A stretch of DNA of 42,096 nt from Aureibaculum marinum (GCF_003813905.1 NZ_RPFJ01000018.1:1-42096); one strand, 5' to 3'. Numbered from the stretch's first letter, positions 1 through 9,874 are shown. Numbers and translations: made by a program. The notes: generated from the letters alone by a model not told the origin.

Positions 1-191
<191 letters not shown>

Positions 192-266
192 TTAATTTTT
201 TTTAAACTAATTGTGTTATATTAACAATAACTATTTTATAAGGTGAACGAATTTATTATCTAAATA

Positions 267-1523
267 TTATTTTTGAGAATCTTTAATTATATTTTCATAA
301 ATATTAATCAGTTCTTTTACTATTCTATCGGGATTATGTCTTAATAAAGCTTTTTTTCGTGCATTTTCACCATAGGTTAATGCTTTATTTTTATTATTAA
401 TTAATTCTAAGATGGCCCCTGACAACACATAAGAGTCGCCATCCTGAATTAAAATACCATCTTTTTTATTTTCTAACAAAGTGGCTGTACCTCCAGCATG
501 AGATGCAATGCAAGGGAGACCTAAAATCATTGCTTCACATAAATTATTAGGACTATTCTCTATATGAGAAGCCATAACATAAATGCTTGCGGATTTTAAT
601 TCTTCGACTAATATATCTTCACTGATTTTTCCTAAAAAAATTAAATTTTCAGAAACTTTAATTTTTAATGATTTCGTTGCCAACTTTATTAATCTATCAT
701 CTGGCGTTAATCCTGCTATTTTCCACATATATTTTACATTTAAATTATCTAGTAATAATGCGGATTTAAGAATATTTTCTATACCTTTATATAAATTAGA
801 ACCAGTTGTAGTAAATATAATAGGCTCTGTATTATTGTTATTTGACCATTTATTTTGATAGAATGGGGTTCTTAGAATTTCATCATTATGAAAATATTTA
901 CTTTTAGGAGCTAAAACTCGAGTGATTCTTTTGTCCCAATCAGTTCTGCCTATAATATAATTGGCGTTTTTTAATATTTTCTGTTCTCTTAATGCTTTCT
1001 TTCTAAAAACTAAAAAGTCTCGATAATAAGTTTTTAGCAATATTTTAGATTTAAGAGGAGAATGTTTTTTAGTTGATGATTCTGAAATGCCTACAAAGAA
1101 TTTATCGGAATATACCGTTAAATTTCCTTGGATAGATATTACAATTGGAATATCTTTAATTTTTTGATTAATTAATCCAAAAATACCCTCAGTACCTAAA
1201 ACATGAATTAGATCAGGTTTAAAATCTTTTACAATTTTAATTAATTTCTCTAAATCACTTTGAGGTTCTATCCTACTATTTAATCTTTTCAATATAACGT
1301 CAAATTTTGAGTTATTATTCGAAGGTTTAATAGGATAATATTTCGTTGTTGACTGATCAAAATCATCAATATTTGTATCAGAATAAAATGATATTCCCAA
1401 TTCAATATTGGAGTTTTTTATTATTTCTTGCTCTAAAGATTTAATCCACCCTCCGCCTACTGGCTTTCTTTTAGCTTTATTTTCCGCAAGTGAAGGCGTG
1501 TTGGTAAACCAAAGTACTTTCAT
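267..1523 (-). CDS. GT4-family (GT-B fold) glycosyltransferase
   Basis: 418 residues, a normal length for a GT-B enzyme. The C-terminal half has the GT4 donor-binding signature: a SPNNLCEAMILGLP block with the key Glu at about residue 330, followed by an AGG segment and the typical DGILIQDGD loop. The N-terminus (MKVLWFTNTPS) is the usual first strand of the acceptor domain and supports the start. It probably adds one sugar of the repeat unit on the inner face of the membrane. It lies 19 bases downstream of the flippase in the same operon. The donor and acceptor sugars cannot be read from the sequence. Confidence 0.85.
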   Translation of the reverse strand: MKVLWFTNTPSLAENKAKRKPVGGGWIKSLEQEIIKNSNIELGISFYSDTNIDDFDQSTTKYYPIKPSNNNSKFDVILKRLNSRIEPQSDLEKLIKIVKDFKPDLIHVLGTEGIFGLINQKIKDIPIVISIQGNLTVYSDKFFVGISESSTKKHSPLKSKILLKTYYRDFLVFRKKALREQKILKNANYIIGRTDWDKRITRVLAPKSKYFHNDEILRTPFYQNKWSNNNNTEPIIFTTTGSNLYKGIENILKSALLLDNLNVKYMWKIAGLTPDDRLIKLATKSLKIKVSENLIFLGKISEDILVEELKSASIYVMASHIENSPNNLCEAMILGLPCIASHAGGTATLLENKKDGILIQDGDSYVLSGAILELINNKNKALTYGENARKKALLRHNPDRIVKELINIYENIIKDSQK

Positions 1524-1542
1524 AATATTTTAATTATAATTA

Positions 1543-2895
1543 TTAGGCATTCCAAATACCTTTAGCTTTATTGTTGATTATTTTTTTGTATTGAATAGGA
1601 GCAATAATAATACCATTAAAATTACTAATTATTGATGCTAAAACTAGTCCTACTACTCCCAAATCTGTATATTTTGCCAATGATATAGCAATAACAATGA
1701 ATAATATAGCACCTATTACACTTGTATACATCTGTAATTTAACTTTACCAACACCATTAATAAACATATTATATACTCCTCCAAAGGTAAAGGTCATAAA
1801 ATATAACAATAAAACTAACGAAAGTTTAAATGGTATTTGTATTTCAGTCCCTATCCAAAAAGCATAAAACTGTTTCGCAAAAATTAACATTATGATACCA
1901 GCCACACTTAACATCATCCAAATATTTAATAATTTTTTAACTGTACTTTTAATCCATTTCATATCATTTTTAGCCCATGCTTCAGTATAAGCAGACCAAA
2001 AAGGTGTTATTATAATAGTAAATCCCATCATAATTATTGAAAAATATTTGTATGCTATATTATATACGGTTACTTCTGCTGGTCCAATATATTGCGTAAT
2101 AATGAAATTTGTTGATTGATAAATTATTAAACCAGAAACTTGAATTACAAAAAATTTGATTCCTAAATTTAATAAACCTCGAGCATATTTAAAATCAACA
2201 TATTTGATTGATGGAGCAATTTTTTTATAGTCATGTGTGTAAAAATAAAATGTTGATATAGTTAAAACAACAACAGGAATAGCACTTAAAGCCCAAGCTA
2301 AATAGATTAACGATCCTTCTGTTGTTTTAGTTAAAATAAATATTGTCAAAAGAACAAATAGATTACCAAGGGTATTTAACATATTGGATAAGGCCGGTCG
2401 TTGGTCTGCAAATAATACTATTCCAATCAACTTAATCACAAATCTAAAAAAGAAAAACGAAAAGACAATATATGCAACAGTAGTTAAATCTTGCAAAGAA
2501 ACTTCATTAGTATTTAGAACGATAGTCCAGTCAATAAAGATGTTTGCAATAAAAAAAGCAATTGCCAGAAATATGACTACTAACGATAAAATAGCATAAG
2601 CAGTACTTACATAAATTTTACCTTTTTTATAATCTTTAGACGCTAATGACTCGGCAAGTTTATTTTTTAACCCACTACCTAAGCCTATCTCAAAAAAAGT
2701 AAACCAAGTTAAAAAAGATGTTAAGGTTAGCCAAATACCATAAGTTGTTTGATCTAAATAATCTAAAGTAACTCTAACCATTAAAAAACCAACAGTCATA
2801 CTTATTCCTTTGATCAGAATAGATGCTAGAATATTTTTTTTGGCTTTAACAGAACGCTCGTGTCCTTTAAAAAAATTATTTATATATTTTTTCAT
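1543..2895 (-). CDS. Wzx-type polysaccharide flippase (MOP superfamily)
   Basis: 450 residues with about twelve to fourteen hydrophobic segments and short charged loops, the normal size for O-antigen/teichoic-acid flippases. A basic N-terminus (KGHERSVKAKKN) precedes the first helix, which carries KGISMTVGFLMVRVTLDYL, a typical first-helix pattern in this family, followed by TYGIWLTLTSFLTWF. The family moves lipid-linked repeat units across the inner membrane. The start ATG overlaps the stop codon of the upstream polymerase gene by one base (TAATG), which suggests translational coupling. The position between a Wzy-like gene and a glycosyltransferase fits a Wzx/Wzy-dependent pathway. Confidence 0.85.
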   Translation of the reverse strand: MKKYINNFFKGHERSVKAKKNILASILIKGISMTVGFLMVRVTLDYLDQTTYGIWLTLTSFLTWFTFFEIGLGSGLKNKLAESLASKDYKKGKIYVSTAYAILSLVVIFLAIAFFIANIFIDWTIVLNTNEVSLQDLTTVAYIVFSFFFFRFVIKLIGIVLFADQRPALSNMLNTLGNLFVLLTIFILTKTTEGSLIYLAWALSAIPVVVLTISTFYFYTHDYKKIAPSIKYVDFKYARGLLNLGIKFFVIQVSGLIIYQSTNFIITQYIGPAEVTVYNIAYKYFSIIMMGFTIIITPFWSAYTEAWAKNDMKWIKSTVKKLLNIWMMLSVAGIIMLIFAKQFYAFWIGTEIQIPFKLSLVLLLYFMTFTFGGVYNMFINGVGKVKLQMYTSVIGAILFIVIAISLAKYTDLGVVGLVLASIISNFNGIIIAPIQYKKIINNKAKGIWNA

Positions 2896-4184
2896 TAATT
2901 AATTTTTAAGTCCTTTTGTTTAAGACTTTGTAAATAAAATTTATTAAATAATAAGGCCAAAATAAGTCCCATTTCAAAAAAAGTAAATGTAACTAGTGTC
3001 AAATTTGCTAAAGCAAAACCAAGAAAAGCTACAAAAGGACCGTAATATCCAGTTTTTTCAGCATTTTTATATAATCTTTTTAAAATTAGATATATAAATC
3101 CTAGAAAGAATATCCCACCTACTAAGCCGTATATGTATAATAAAGAAAGATAACCAACATGCAATTGTGACGATTTTCCTCCTAATATTTTTTTTAGTTT
3201 TGAATCTTGTTCTCCAGTACCGGCCATTCCATATTTTACGTTTCCTCTTCCTAAAATAGGATTATCCATATATACTTGACTAAAAGCTGTGAAAGCCAAA
3301 ATTCTAGAACTAGCAGAGCCTTTACCCACTCCTCCACTATCCTTTTCTAAAATTCTATCTTCAACAATTCCCATTGTTTTTAATCCAAATGACTCTCCAA
3401 CAAATAGAGCGATTACAACAATAGAAGGGACTAAAATGAGGTATTTGTAAAATGAGGTTAATTGTTTACGATGATTAAAATAAAGCAATAAAAAAACCAT
3501 TAATGCATTTAACATAATCCATCTAGTCTTAGTTAAAAATGAAAATAATAGACCTAATAGAACATATAGTAATAGCTTTTTGTTTTTTTTAGATTTTATC
3601 AACAACTCAGTAATTAATATAAACACGGGAACAAACCCAAAGCCAACGGCTACTGGACTTATATATGAATAAATTGAAACAAGTCGACTTTCTGTTTCAT
3701 CTCCTCCGCCCCAATCTCTCATATAATCAGGATTTGTCATAAACTCTTGTCCTATAACTTGTTGTAGTAAAATAACAATAAAAGCTACAATTAATAAAAT
3801 GTTAGAGAACTTTAATATAGAATTCATGTACTTTAACCTTACCTCTAAATTTTCTACTATAATGAGAGCTAGGAAGGAGCCTATCATAGGGTTTGAAACT
3901 AAAAATATGCTTTTAAAATCTCTATCTAAAAAAATAAATTCAGAGATATATGCGTATATAACAAAAAGTAAATAAAAAATAGCATACCTCGGAATTTTAA
4001 CTGGTTTTCCTTTTTTTGCATAGAAAAATAGCAGTATCACTCCTAAATACATTAGCACTGTAATATTTTTATTGTAATCCGTTTTAAGGATTCCTAGTAA
4101 AATATAGGATACTAATGGAGCAAGAGCAATCAATACTATTATAAACCGGTTTAATTTATTCGGTATGGAATAATAATTTGCCAA
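2895..4184 (-). CDS. O-antigen polymerase/ligase-like membrane protein (Wzy/WaaL type)
   Basis: 429 residues with about ten to twelve predicted membrane helices. There is one long hydrophilic segment in the C-terminal half, containing GKGSASSRILAFTAF and GRGNVKYG, which resembles the large periplasmic loop of the PF04932 O-antigen ligase/polymerase family. Such proteins either polymerise undecaprenyl-linked repeat units (Wzy) or join the chain to a lipid acceptor (WaaL). Sequence alone does not separate these roles. The operon position directly upstream of the flippase favours Wzy. Its last codon overlaps the flippase start. Confidence 0.75.
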   Translation of the reverse strand: MANYYSIPNKLNRFIIVLIALAPLVSYILLGILKTDYNKNITVLMYLGVILLFFYAKKGKPVKIPRYAIFYLLFVIYAYISEFIFLDRDFKSIFLVSNPMIGSFLALIIVENLEVRLKYMNSILKFSNILLIVAFIVILLQQVIGQEFMTNPDYMRDWGGGDETESRLVSIYSYISPVAVGFGFVPVFILITELLIKSKKNKKLLLYVLLGLLFSFLTKTRWIMLNALMVFLLLYFNHRKQLTSFYKYLILVPSIVVIALFVGESFGLKTMGIVEDRILEKDSGGVGKGSASSRILAFTAFSQVYMDNPILGRGNVKYGMAGTGEQDSKLKKILGGKSSQLHVGYLSLLYIYGLVGGIFFLGFIYLILKRLYKNAEKTGYYGPFVAFLGFALANLTLVTFTFFEMGLILALLFNKFYLQSLKQKDLKIN

Positions 4185-4201
4185 CGTTTAAAATATATGG
4201 A

Positions 4202-5488
4202 TTAATTAAACAACAGATCTTGTTCTTTTTTTAGAAAATTTCCTAGCCTATTTTCTGGCAATATTACATCATTATAACTAATTGGTTCGTCTTTTTTAAT
4301 ATCTTTAGTTAAAAGACACTTATTTGCAAGTCCAATAGGTAATAAGTTTTCTTTTTTAGTAATCTCATGATTTTCACATACGCCATAGGTTTTAAATCCT
4401 CCCATGCGATCTAAAGTTTCTCCTTTCTTTAAATTTGTTTTTGCTATAGAAATGACATCAACCATTGGACCTGCTTTTGGTGCTATGATTATATCATCAA
4501 AATCTACCATTCTTGCAATTGAAATAGGTATTTCAAAAAACAATAAATGATAAGGAATATAAAAACTATAAAGAGGACCATCACCTAATTTACCATATTT
4601 TAAATATTTTTCTGTAAATGGATCTCCATCTGAACTGGCATACACAAATACTCCTGGGCCCGGTTTTGCTCCTACTGTAAAATCTACAATTCCACCAAGT
4701 TCTTTTAACTGATTGAGGTCATATAATCCAGTTAAATTATCTATATGATCTGTAGATTTAAAACCTAACATTCCTCTTTTAGCTACTTTCATTCCTGTAG
4801 CATTGGCTATGCAAGCTTGTTCTAGACTTACTTTAGTTCCATCGGCGAAGTTGGTTGCCATATAAGGAGACATATCCCATGAAGCAGCAAAATTTTCCTG
4901 TGTCTTAGGTGTTCTATATTCATCTAACATCCCTTTTACATTTCCACAAACTAAAGGGGTTAAACCAATTTGTTTAACAAAACGATATAAGTTCATAGTA
5001 CATCCAGGTTGATCACCTTCAGCGACACTATATTTTACACCTGCTTTATCGGCTTTATGTTTTAATATTGGACCTAAAGTAGCATCCAATTCTGCATTAA
5101 AAGTTAAAATATCTTTTTTATTACTAATACAGTCTAATGTTAGTTGAGCTGAAAATTCTATAGAACCTGTCATATCTACAATAATATCTACATGTTCTGT
5201 TTTAAGTAAAAGTTCTAAGTTTTGAGTTACAGCAATAGTTTTTTCATTAAAAGCTTTATCAAATTCATTTGAAGTTTCAACAATTCTATAGTCTAAATTT
5301 AAATCTTTATATACCCGCTTAGGTCGCTCTAATGATCGATTAAAATGACCTACTACCTTCATTCCTGGAGTAAATTTTTCAATTTGATTTAGCAACCCTT
5401 TAGCCATTTCTCCTGAACCTACAATTCCAACTTTAATAGGATTGTTTTCTTTTGCTCTTCTATTTAACGCAGTGTCTATTATTATCAT
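4202..5488 (-). CDS. Homoserine-dehydrogenase-like NAD(P)-binding protein with C-terminal SAF domain
   Basis: 428 residues. An N-terminal Rossmann domain has GIVGSGEMAKGL (from residue 21), a middle domain has TFNAELDATLGPILKHKAD and EGDQPG, and a C-terminal SAF (antifreeze-like) domain spans about residues 353-412. This architecture matches the predicted homoserine dehydrogenase group COG4091, not a true homoserine dehydrogenase of threonine synthesis. It lies 9 bases after rfbC and 17 before the polymerase gene, so a role in processing the CDP-linked 4-keto sugar, or in making a non-sugar decoration of it, is inferred from context. The substrate is unknown. The initial MIII start is the only one consistent with the gap to rfbC. 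Confidence 0.75.
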   Translation of the reverse strand: MIIIDTALNRRAKENNPIKVGIVGSGEMAKGLLNQIEKFTPGMKVVGHFNRSLERPKRVYKDLNLDYRIVETSNEFDKAFNEKTIAVTQNLELLLKTEHVDIIVDMTGSIEFSAQLTLDCISNKKDILTFNAELDATLGPILKHKADKAGVKYSVAEGDQPGCTMNLYRFVKQIGLTPLVCGNVKGMLDEYRTPKTQENFAASWDMSPYMATNFADGTKVSLEQACIANATGMKVAKRGMLGFKSTDHIDNLTGLYDLNQLKELGGIVDFTVGAKPGPGVFVYASSDGDPFTEKYLKYGKLGDGPLYSFYIPYHLLFFEIPISIARMVDFDDIIIAPKAGPMVDVISIAKTNLKKGETLDRMGGFKTYGVCENHEITKKENLLPIGLANKCLLTKDIKKDEPISYNDVILPENRLGNFLKKEQDLLFN

Positions 5489-5497
5489 AGTTTAATT

Positions 5498-6028
5498 TTA
5501 TCCTTTATAATCAGGGCGATTTTTATCTTTATCTGAAATTTCTGTAACAGGAATTGGCCATTCAATTTGAAAACCAGGATCATCATATCTAACTCCCCCT
5601 TCGGCATCCGGTTGGTAAAATTGAGTTACAAAATAAGTTACTTCTGAATGATCTTCTAAAGCTAAATAACCATGAGCAAATCCTTCTGGTACATACAACA
5701 TGGTTTCATTTTTTTCACTTAGTTCTATTCCTAACCATTGTTTATAAGTAGGAGAATCTGGTCTTAAATCAACCACTACATCATAAATAGCTCCCTGAGT
5801 ACAGCGAACATATTTGGTTTCTTCGTATGGTGCTTTTTGAAAATGAAGTCCTCGCAAGGTACCTTTTTTTTTGTTATAAGAAATATTCGATTGAACTACA
5901 TTCGCATTTAGATTTAACTCCTCTAATTCTCTTTTACACCATAATCTACTAAAAAATCCGCGTTTATCATTAATTTTTTCTAATTCAATTAAATAAACGC
6001 CTTTTAATTTTGTTTCTTTAAATAGCAT
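5498..6028 (-). CDS. rfbC: RmlC-like sugar-nucleotide 3,5-epimerase (cupin)
   Basis: 176 residues, close to the usual ~180 of dTDP-4-dehydrorhamnose 3,5-epimerases. Family landmarks are LRGLHFQ with the catalytic His at 62, KYVRCTQGAIYDVVVDLR (72-89), VPEGFAHGY (113-121) and Tyr132/Tyr138 in the active-site strand. The family epimerises C3 and/or C5 of a nucleotide-linked 4-keto-6-deoxyhexose. Because it sits 8 bases downstream of rfbG with no rmlA/B/D nearby, its substrate here is more likely CDP-4-keto-6-deoxyglucose than the dTDP sugar. Whether it acts on C3, C5 or both cannot be told from the motifs. Confidence 0.88.
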   Translation of the reverse strand: MLFKETKLKGVYLIELEKINDKRGFFSRLWCKRELEELNLNANVVQSNISYNKKKGTLRGLHFQKAPYEETKYVRCTQGAIYDVVVDLRPDSPTYKQWLGIELSEKNETMLYVPEGFAHGYLALEDHSEVTYFVTQFYQPDAEGGVRYDDPGFQIEWPIPVTEISDKDKNRPDYKG

Positions 6029-6036
6029 ATTTATTT

Positions 6037-7134
6037 TTAATTGGGTATTTTATTTATAAAAGCTTTTTCGTAACTATTAATTTGATTAATGGTAATCTCT
6101 TTGGGATTACCGTTATCATGGTTTTGTTTGTACCATTCTATCGTATTCTTTATTGTGGTTTCAAATTCCCAAACAGGCTGCCAATTTAATAACTGTACTG
6201 CTTTATCAATATTTAAATTTAATAAAAAGGCTTCATGTACAGCTTCAGATTCATTATACTTCCATCTGCCAGGCCAGTTTTTCAATACGGCAGAAACTAA
6301 TGTTTCTACACTTTTGTTAGAGGTTGTAAATGGTCCAAAATTAAATCCAGAACAATAGTTTTTTAATTCATTACCTTCAGCTGCTAGTAATGTAGCACCT
6401 AGCAATAAATAACCTCCAAGAGATTCTAAAACATGTTGCCATGGTCTTGTCGCATAAGGATTTCTAACAGCTATTTCTTCATTATTTTGAAGAGCTCTTA
6501 TACAATCTGGAATTATTCTATCTTTAGCCCAATCACCTCCACCAATTACATTACCAGCTCTTGCTGAAGCTAATTTTACACCATGGTTTTTATAATCTTC
6601 AGGATTGAAAAAAGAACGTCTATAAGAGGATACAACTAATTCTGCTGCACCTTTACTCATAGAATAGGGATCATAACCTCCCATTGCATCATTTTCTCTG
6701 TATCCATAAATCCATTCTTTATTCTCATAACATTTATCAGATGTTATAACAACTATAGTTGTAGAAATTCCTAGTTGACGAACAGACTCTAAAAGGTTTG
6801 CTGTTCCATTAATGTTTGTTTCAATTGTATTTATTGGATCATTATATGAATCTCTAACTAATGCTTGTGCCGCCAAGTGATAAATTATATCTGGTTTTAC
6901 CTTAGAAATATAAGACTTTAAAGCAGGAAGATTTCTTACATCATTAATTTCAGAATCTATACTGTCTTTTAAATTCAATTGATTAAAGAGAGCATATTCT
7001 TCTTCTGGAGCCAATGCGTATCCATATACATTTGCTCCAAGTTCTAACAACCATTGAGAAAGCCAACTACCTTTAAAACCAGTATGGCCAGTTACTAAGA
7101 CTTTTTTATTTTTAAATAAATCTAATTTACTCAT
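6037..7134 (-). CDS. rfbG: CDP-glucose 4,6-dehydratase
   Basis: 365 residues, the standard length. Short-chain dehydrogenase landmarks are TGHTGFKGSWL (from residue 15, characteristic of RfbG), HLAAQALVRDSY (from 87), the TSDKCYEN segment (131-138) that holds the catalytic Thr/Asp/Lys region, and the YxxxK pair Tyr157/Lys161. It converts CDP-D-glucose to CDP-4-keto-6-deoxy-D-glucose with internal NAD cycling. It is followed by the epimerase and preceded at 6 bases by rfbF, the conserved first two steps of CDP-deoxysugar synthesis. Confidence 0.95.
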   Translation of the reverse strand: MSKLDLFKNKKVLVTGHTGFKGSWLSQWLLELGANVYGYALAPEEEYALFNQLNLKDSIDSEINDVRNLPALKSYISKVKPDIIYHLAAQALVRDSYNDPINTIETNINGTANLLESVRQLGISTTIVVITSDKCYENKEWIYGYRENDAMGGYDPYSMSKGAAELVVSSYRRSFFNPEDYKNHGVKLASARAGNVIGGGDWAKDRIIPDCIRALQNNEEIAVRNPYATRPWQHVLESLGGYLLLGATLLAAEGNELKNYCSGFNFGPFTTSNKSVETLVSAVLKNWPGRWKYNESEAVHEAFLLNLNIDKAVQLLNWQPVWEFETTIKNTIEWYKQNHDNGNPKEITINQINSYEKAFINKIPN

Positions 7135-7140
7135 AAAAAA

Positions 7141-7923
7141 TTACCATTTTTTCCATGCAGGGTTACCTTCATCCCATATAGTTTCTAACACAGTTTTATC
7201 TCTTAATGAATCCATACTTTGCCAGTAACCTTCGTGTTTAAAAGCCGACAATTGACCTTCGTGGGCTAATCTTTCCATAGGTTCTCTTTCCCAAACTGTA
7301 CTATCTCCTTCTATATAGTCAAAAATTTGAGGTTGTAAAACAAAAAATCCACCATTAATCCAAGCTGTTTCTCGTGTACCTCCTTTAGGTTTTTCTCTAA
7401 AGTTTTCAATTTTATTATTATCTTTTTCAAGGTTAAAAGCTCCATATCTACCAGGTTGCTGAACGGCAGTTAAAGTAGCTAAAGTACCTTCTGATTTATG
7501 AAAATTTAACAATTCGTTAAAATTCACATCACTCACCCCATCTCCATAGGTTAAAAAGAAAGGTTCATTGCCTATATACTCCTTAACTCTTTTAATTCTA
7601 CCTCCAGTCATTGTATTTTCACCTGTATCAATTAAGGTTACTTTCCATGGTTCAATACTATTATTAATTATTTCAGTAGTATTATTTTTTAAATCAAAAA
7701 CAACATCAGATGAATGTAAGTAATAGTTTGAGAAAAATTCTTTAATCATATGACCTTTATATCCACAACAAATTATAAAATCGTTATGACCATAAGAGGA
7801 GTACATTTTCATTATATGCCATAAAATAGGTTTTCCTCCTATCTCCACTAAAGGTTTAGGTCTTACACCAGTTTCTTCACTTAACCTGGTGCCAAAACCA
7901 CCAGCTAATATTACTGTTTTCAT
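7141..7923 (-). CDS. rfbF: Glucose-1-phosphate cytidylyltransferase
   Basis: 260 residues, the usual length (~257). The nucleotidyltransferase signature LAGGFGTRLSEET begins at residue 6, followed by RPKPLVEIGGKPILWHIMK. The metal-binding TYGDGVSDVN and the late GYWQSMDSLRDK segments are typical of RfbF. It makes CDP-glucose from CTP and glucose-1-phosphate and commits glucose to the CDP-deoxyhexose branch. It is 6 bases from rfbG and 30 bases after a glycosyltransferase, in one operon. Confidence 0.95.
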   Translation of the reverse strand: MKTVILAGGFGTRLSEETGVRPKPLVEIGGKPILWHIMKMYSSYGHNDFIICCGYKGHMIKEFFSNYYLHSSDVVFDLKNNTTEIINNSIEPWKVTLIDTGENTMTGGRIKRVKEYIGNEPFFLTYGDGVSDVNFNELLNFHKSEGTLATLTAVQQPGRYGAFNLEKDNNKIENFREKPKGGTRETAWINGGFFVLQPQIFDYIEGDSTVWEREPMERLAHEGQLSAFKHEGYWQSMDSLRDKTVLETIWDEGNPAWKKW

Positions 7924-7953
7924 GATTGCTTTTTTAATTTAAATATTTGTCTT

Positions 7954-9012
7954 TTAATTGGTACAAAATTCTAGTACTTGATTAGATATCGATTCTATAT
8001 TATAACGTTCCATTTTTAATTTCGCTTTTCTTCCAATTTTAGTTCTTAATTCTTCATCATCCATTAACATTTCAATTTTATTAGAGAGTTCATCTACATC
8101 TTGTAAAGGAACTAAAAATCCATCTTCTCCATCATCTATAATCTCATCAGGACTCACTTCACAATTAAAACTTACAACAGGTAATCCAGTAGCCATAGCT
8201 TCACAAATGGCATTTCCCCAAGCTTCAGATAAAGAAGTTGAAGTAAAAATCATAGATTTAGCTAACCATTCATGAACATTTTTAACCGCTCCAGCCAAAA
8301 CAACATTATTTTCAATATTAAGTTCTTTTATTTTTTCTTCCAATTTAGATCTATATTCTCCGTCACCTAAAATAACAAATTTCCAATCGGGTCTATTTAT
8401 TTTAGCACAGGCTTCTAAAAAATACAATTGTCCTTTTACAGCTGTTAATCTACCAACATCAATTACAATTTTTTCTTTTTGTGTAGAAACATTTTCAGGA
8501 TGTTTCTTAACAGGGTTTGGAATAACAGATACATTGTTTATTCCTATTTCTGCCGAAACAAATTTCTTTGCTTTTTGAGTCATTACAATAACACCTGCCG
8601 CTTTTTTATATAATATTTTTCTTAATATTCTCTCAATCTTACTTCTCTTTCTATAAGGACTCATTGCTTCTCTAACAAAAATTTTTACTTTTAAAAATCT
8701 CGTAAATAATAACGTAAAAATATTAGTAGAACTTAATATTGATAAAACAAAATCTGGAGTCTCTTTTTTTATCGCATTTCTTAATTTTATTCCTGCTTTA
8801 AAACCTGTAAAAATTTTTTTTATTGTATCACCACCATAATAATTTAAATGAATTATTTTAATTTTTTCGGAGAGCGTAAAAAAAGACTTTCCAGATCTAA
8901 GATGTATAATGGTTACATCATGACCTAGAGAAACCCAGTAATTTGATAAGTTTGCAATATATTTTTGACCTCCTCCATGATCTAATAAAGGAGTTACTAG
9001 AACAATTCGCAT
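7954..9012 (-). CDS. GT4-family glycosyltransferase
   Basis: 352 residues with the GT-B architecture. The N-terminal strand MRIVLVTPLLDHGGGQKY carries a Gly-rich loop after strand one. A central VIPNPV and a VGRLTAVKGQ segment mark the start of the donor domain, and the CEAMATGLPVV block (Glu at about 271) is the EX7E-type donor-binding motif. It probably transfers a hexose or deoxyhexose during repeat-unit assembly on the cytoplasmic face. It lies 30 bases upstream of rfbF. Donor specificity is not readable, though a CDP- or GDP-deoxysugar would suit the operon. Confidence 0.87.
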   Translation of the reverse strand: MRIVLVTPLLDHGGGQKYIANLSNYWVSLGHDVTIIHLRSGKSFFTLSEKIKIIHLNYYGGDTIKKIFTGFKAGIKLRNAIKKETPDFVLSILSSTNIFTLLFTRFLKVKIFVREAMSPYRKRSKIERILRKILYKKAAGVIVMTQKAKKFVSAEIGINNVSVIPNPVKKHPENVSTQKEKIVIDVGRLTAVKGQLYFLEACAKINRPDWKFVILGDGEYRSKLEEKIKELNIENNVVLAGAVKNVHEWLAKSMIFTSTSLSEAWGNAICEAMATGLPVVSFNCEVSPDEIIDDGEDGFLVPLQDVDELSNKIEMLMDDEELRTKIGRKAKLKMERYNIESISNQVLEFCTN

Positions 9013-9046
9013 AGCATTTGATTTTTTTTTAATGCGAAGATACTTA

Positions 9047-9874
9047 TTATATTTTTACAAATAGAGATTTTATAAATAATCCAATGACATTTAGAAATGA
9101 TTTTGATGATGTAATGGGGGTTTTCATAATTGCCTTTTTAGAAGCCCATCTTGTTTGTTCCATCTTTGAATCATCTAAAATACCCCTTTTACTATAGTCA
9201 ATTTGTAAGTTTTCCTTATCTAAAAATTCGATTCCCCAAGGTACCCATTTACCTTTAAAAACATACCCGCTATTCCAAGTATCGTAAAGTTGACCATAAT
9301 TAGATACATATTCATCTGAAATTACGTAAAAACCATCTTTTCTAATCCAAGATCTATATCCATTAATTTTCTCAGACATAAATACGTTCTCGTAATTTTT
9401 TAAATATTTATTTAATATTTCTTTTTTCCATAAGCCTGGTATAAGCAGAAAACGATGTTTACAAGTAGCATTAATTTCATTTAGATAATCAAACTTAGAA
9501 GGTTTATCTTTCCATCGCACATTGTACCTAAGCATTCTAAGGTGATCAATTTCTTCATTATTCTTCATTAAATCCACAAAATGTTTAAACATTTTAAAAT
9601 TCACCCTTGAACGCAAAAAATAATCTTCTGATAAAGGAAATACAATATCATATTTTGCCAATTTTAGACTTTCTTTCTGCCGTTTTCCCCAAGGGGCATC
9701 ATTTCCATGCTTTAAAACTCTAATGTTTAATCCTTCAAATTGATAATCTTTAGTATTTGTACTTAAAATGATATCAAAATCCTTTGCTTCAGGAAAATAC
9801 TTAACTAACATTTTAAAATAAGGATCCCAACAATCGGAATAACCATCATAAGAACATACAATTAAAGAAATCAT
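9047..9874 (-). CDS. Putative glycosyltransferase-like protein, first gene of the polysaccharide operon
   Basis: 275 residues, no signal peptide and no clear membrane segment. The start MISLIVCSYDGY resembles the first strand of a GT-A fold. A KRQKESLKLAKYDIVFPLSEDYF stretch occupies the place where GT2-like enzymes have their DxD motif, but only Glu-Asp is present. The C-terminal half is rich in Trp and Tyr. I do not recognise a named family with certainty. As the first gene of the minus-strand operon, 34 bases ahead of a GT4 enzyme, it probably acts in glycan assembly. It could also be a non-glycosyltransferase modifying enzyme. Confidence 0.55.
   Translation of the reverse strand: MISLIVCSYDGYSDCWDPYFKMLVKYFPEAKDFDIILSTNTKDYQFEGLNIRVLKHGNDAPWGKRQKESLKLAKYDIVFPLSEDYFLRSRVNFKMFKHFVDLMKNNEEIDHLRMLRYNVRWKDKPSKFDYLNEINATCKHRFLLIPGLWKKEILNKYLKNYENVFMSEKINGYRSWIRKDGFYVISDEYVSNYGQLYDTWNSGYVFKGKWVPWGIEFLDKENLQIDYSKRGILDDSKMEQTRWASKKAIMKTPITSSKSFLNVIGLFIKSLFVKI

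Noticed and set aside
4202-5488. Calling this gene homoserine dehydrogenase (thrA/hom)
   Set aside because: It has the SAF domain and motifs of the COG4091 group and sits in a CDP-sugar operon; no threonine-pathway gene is nearby.
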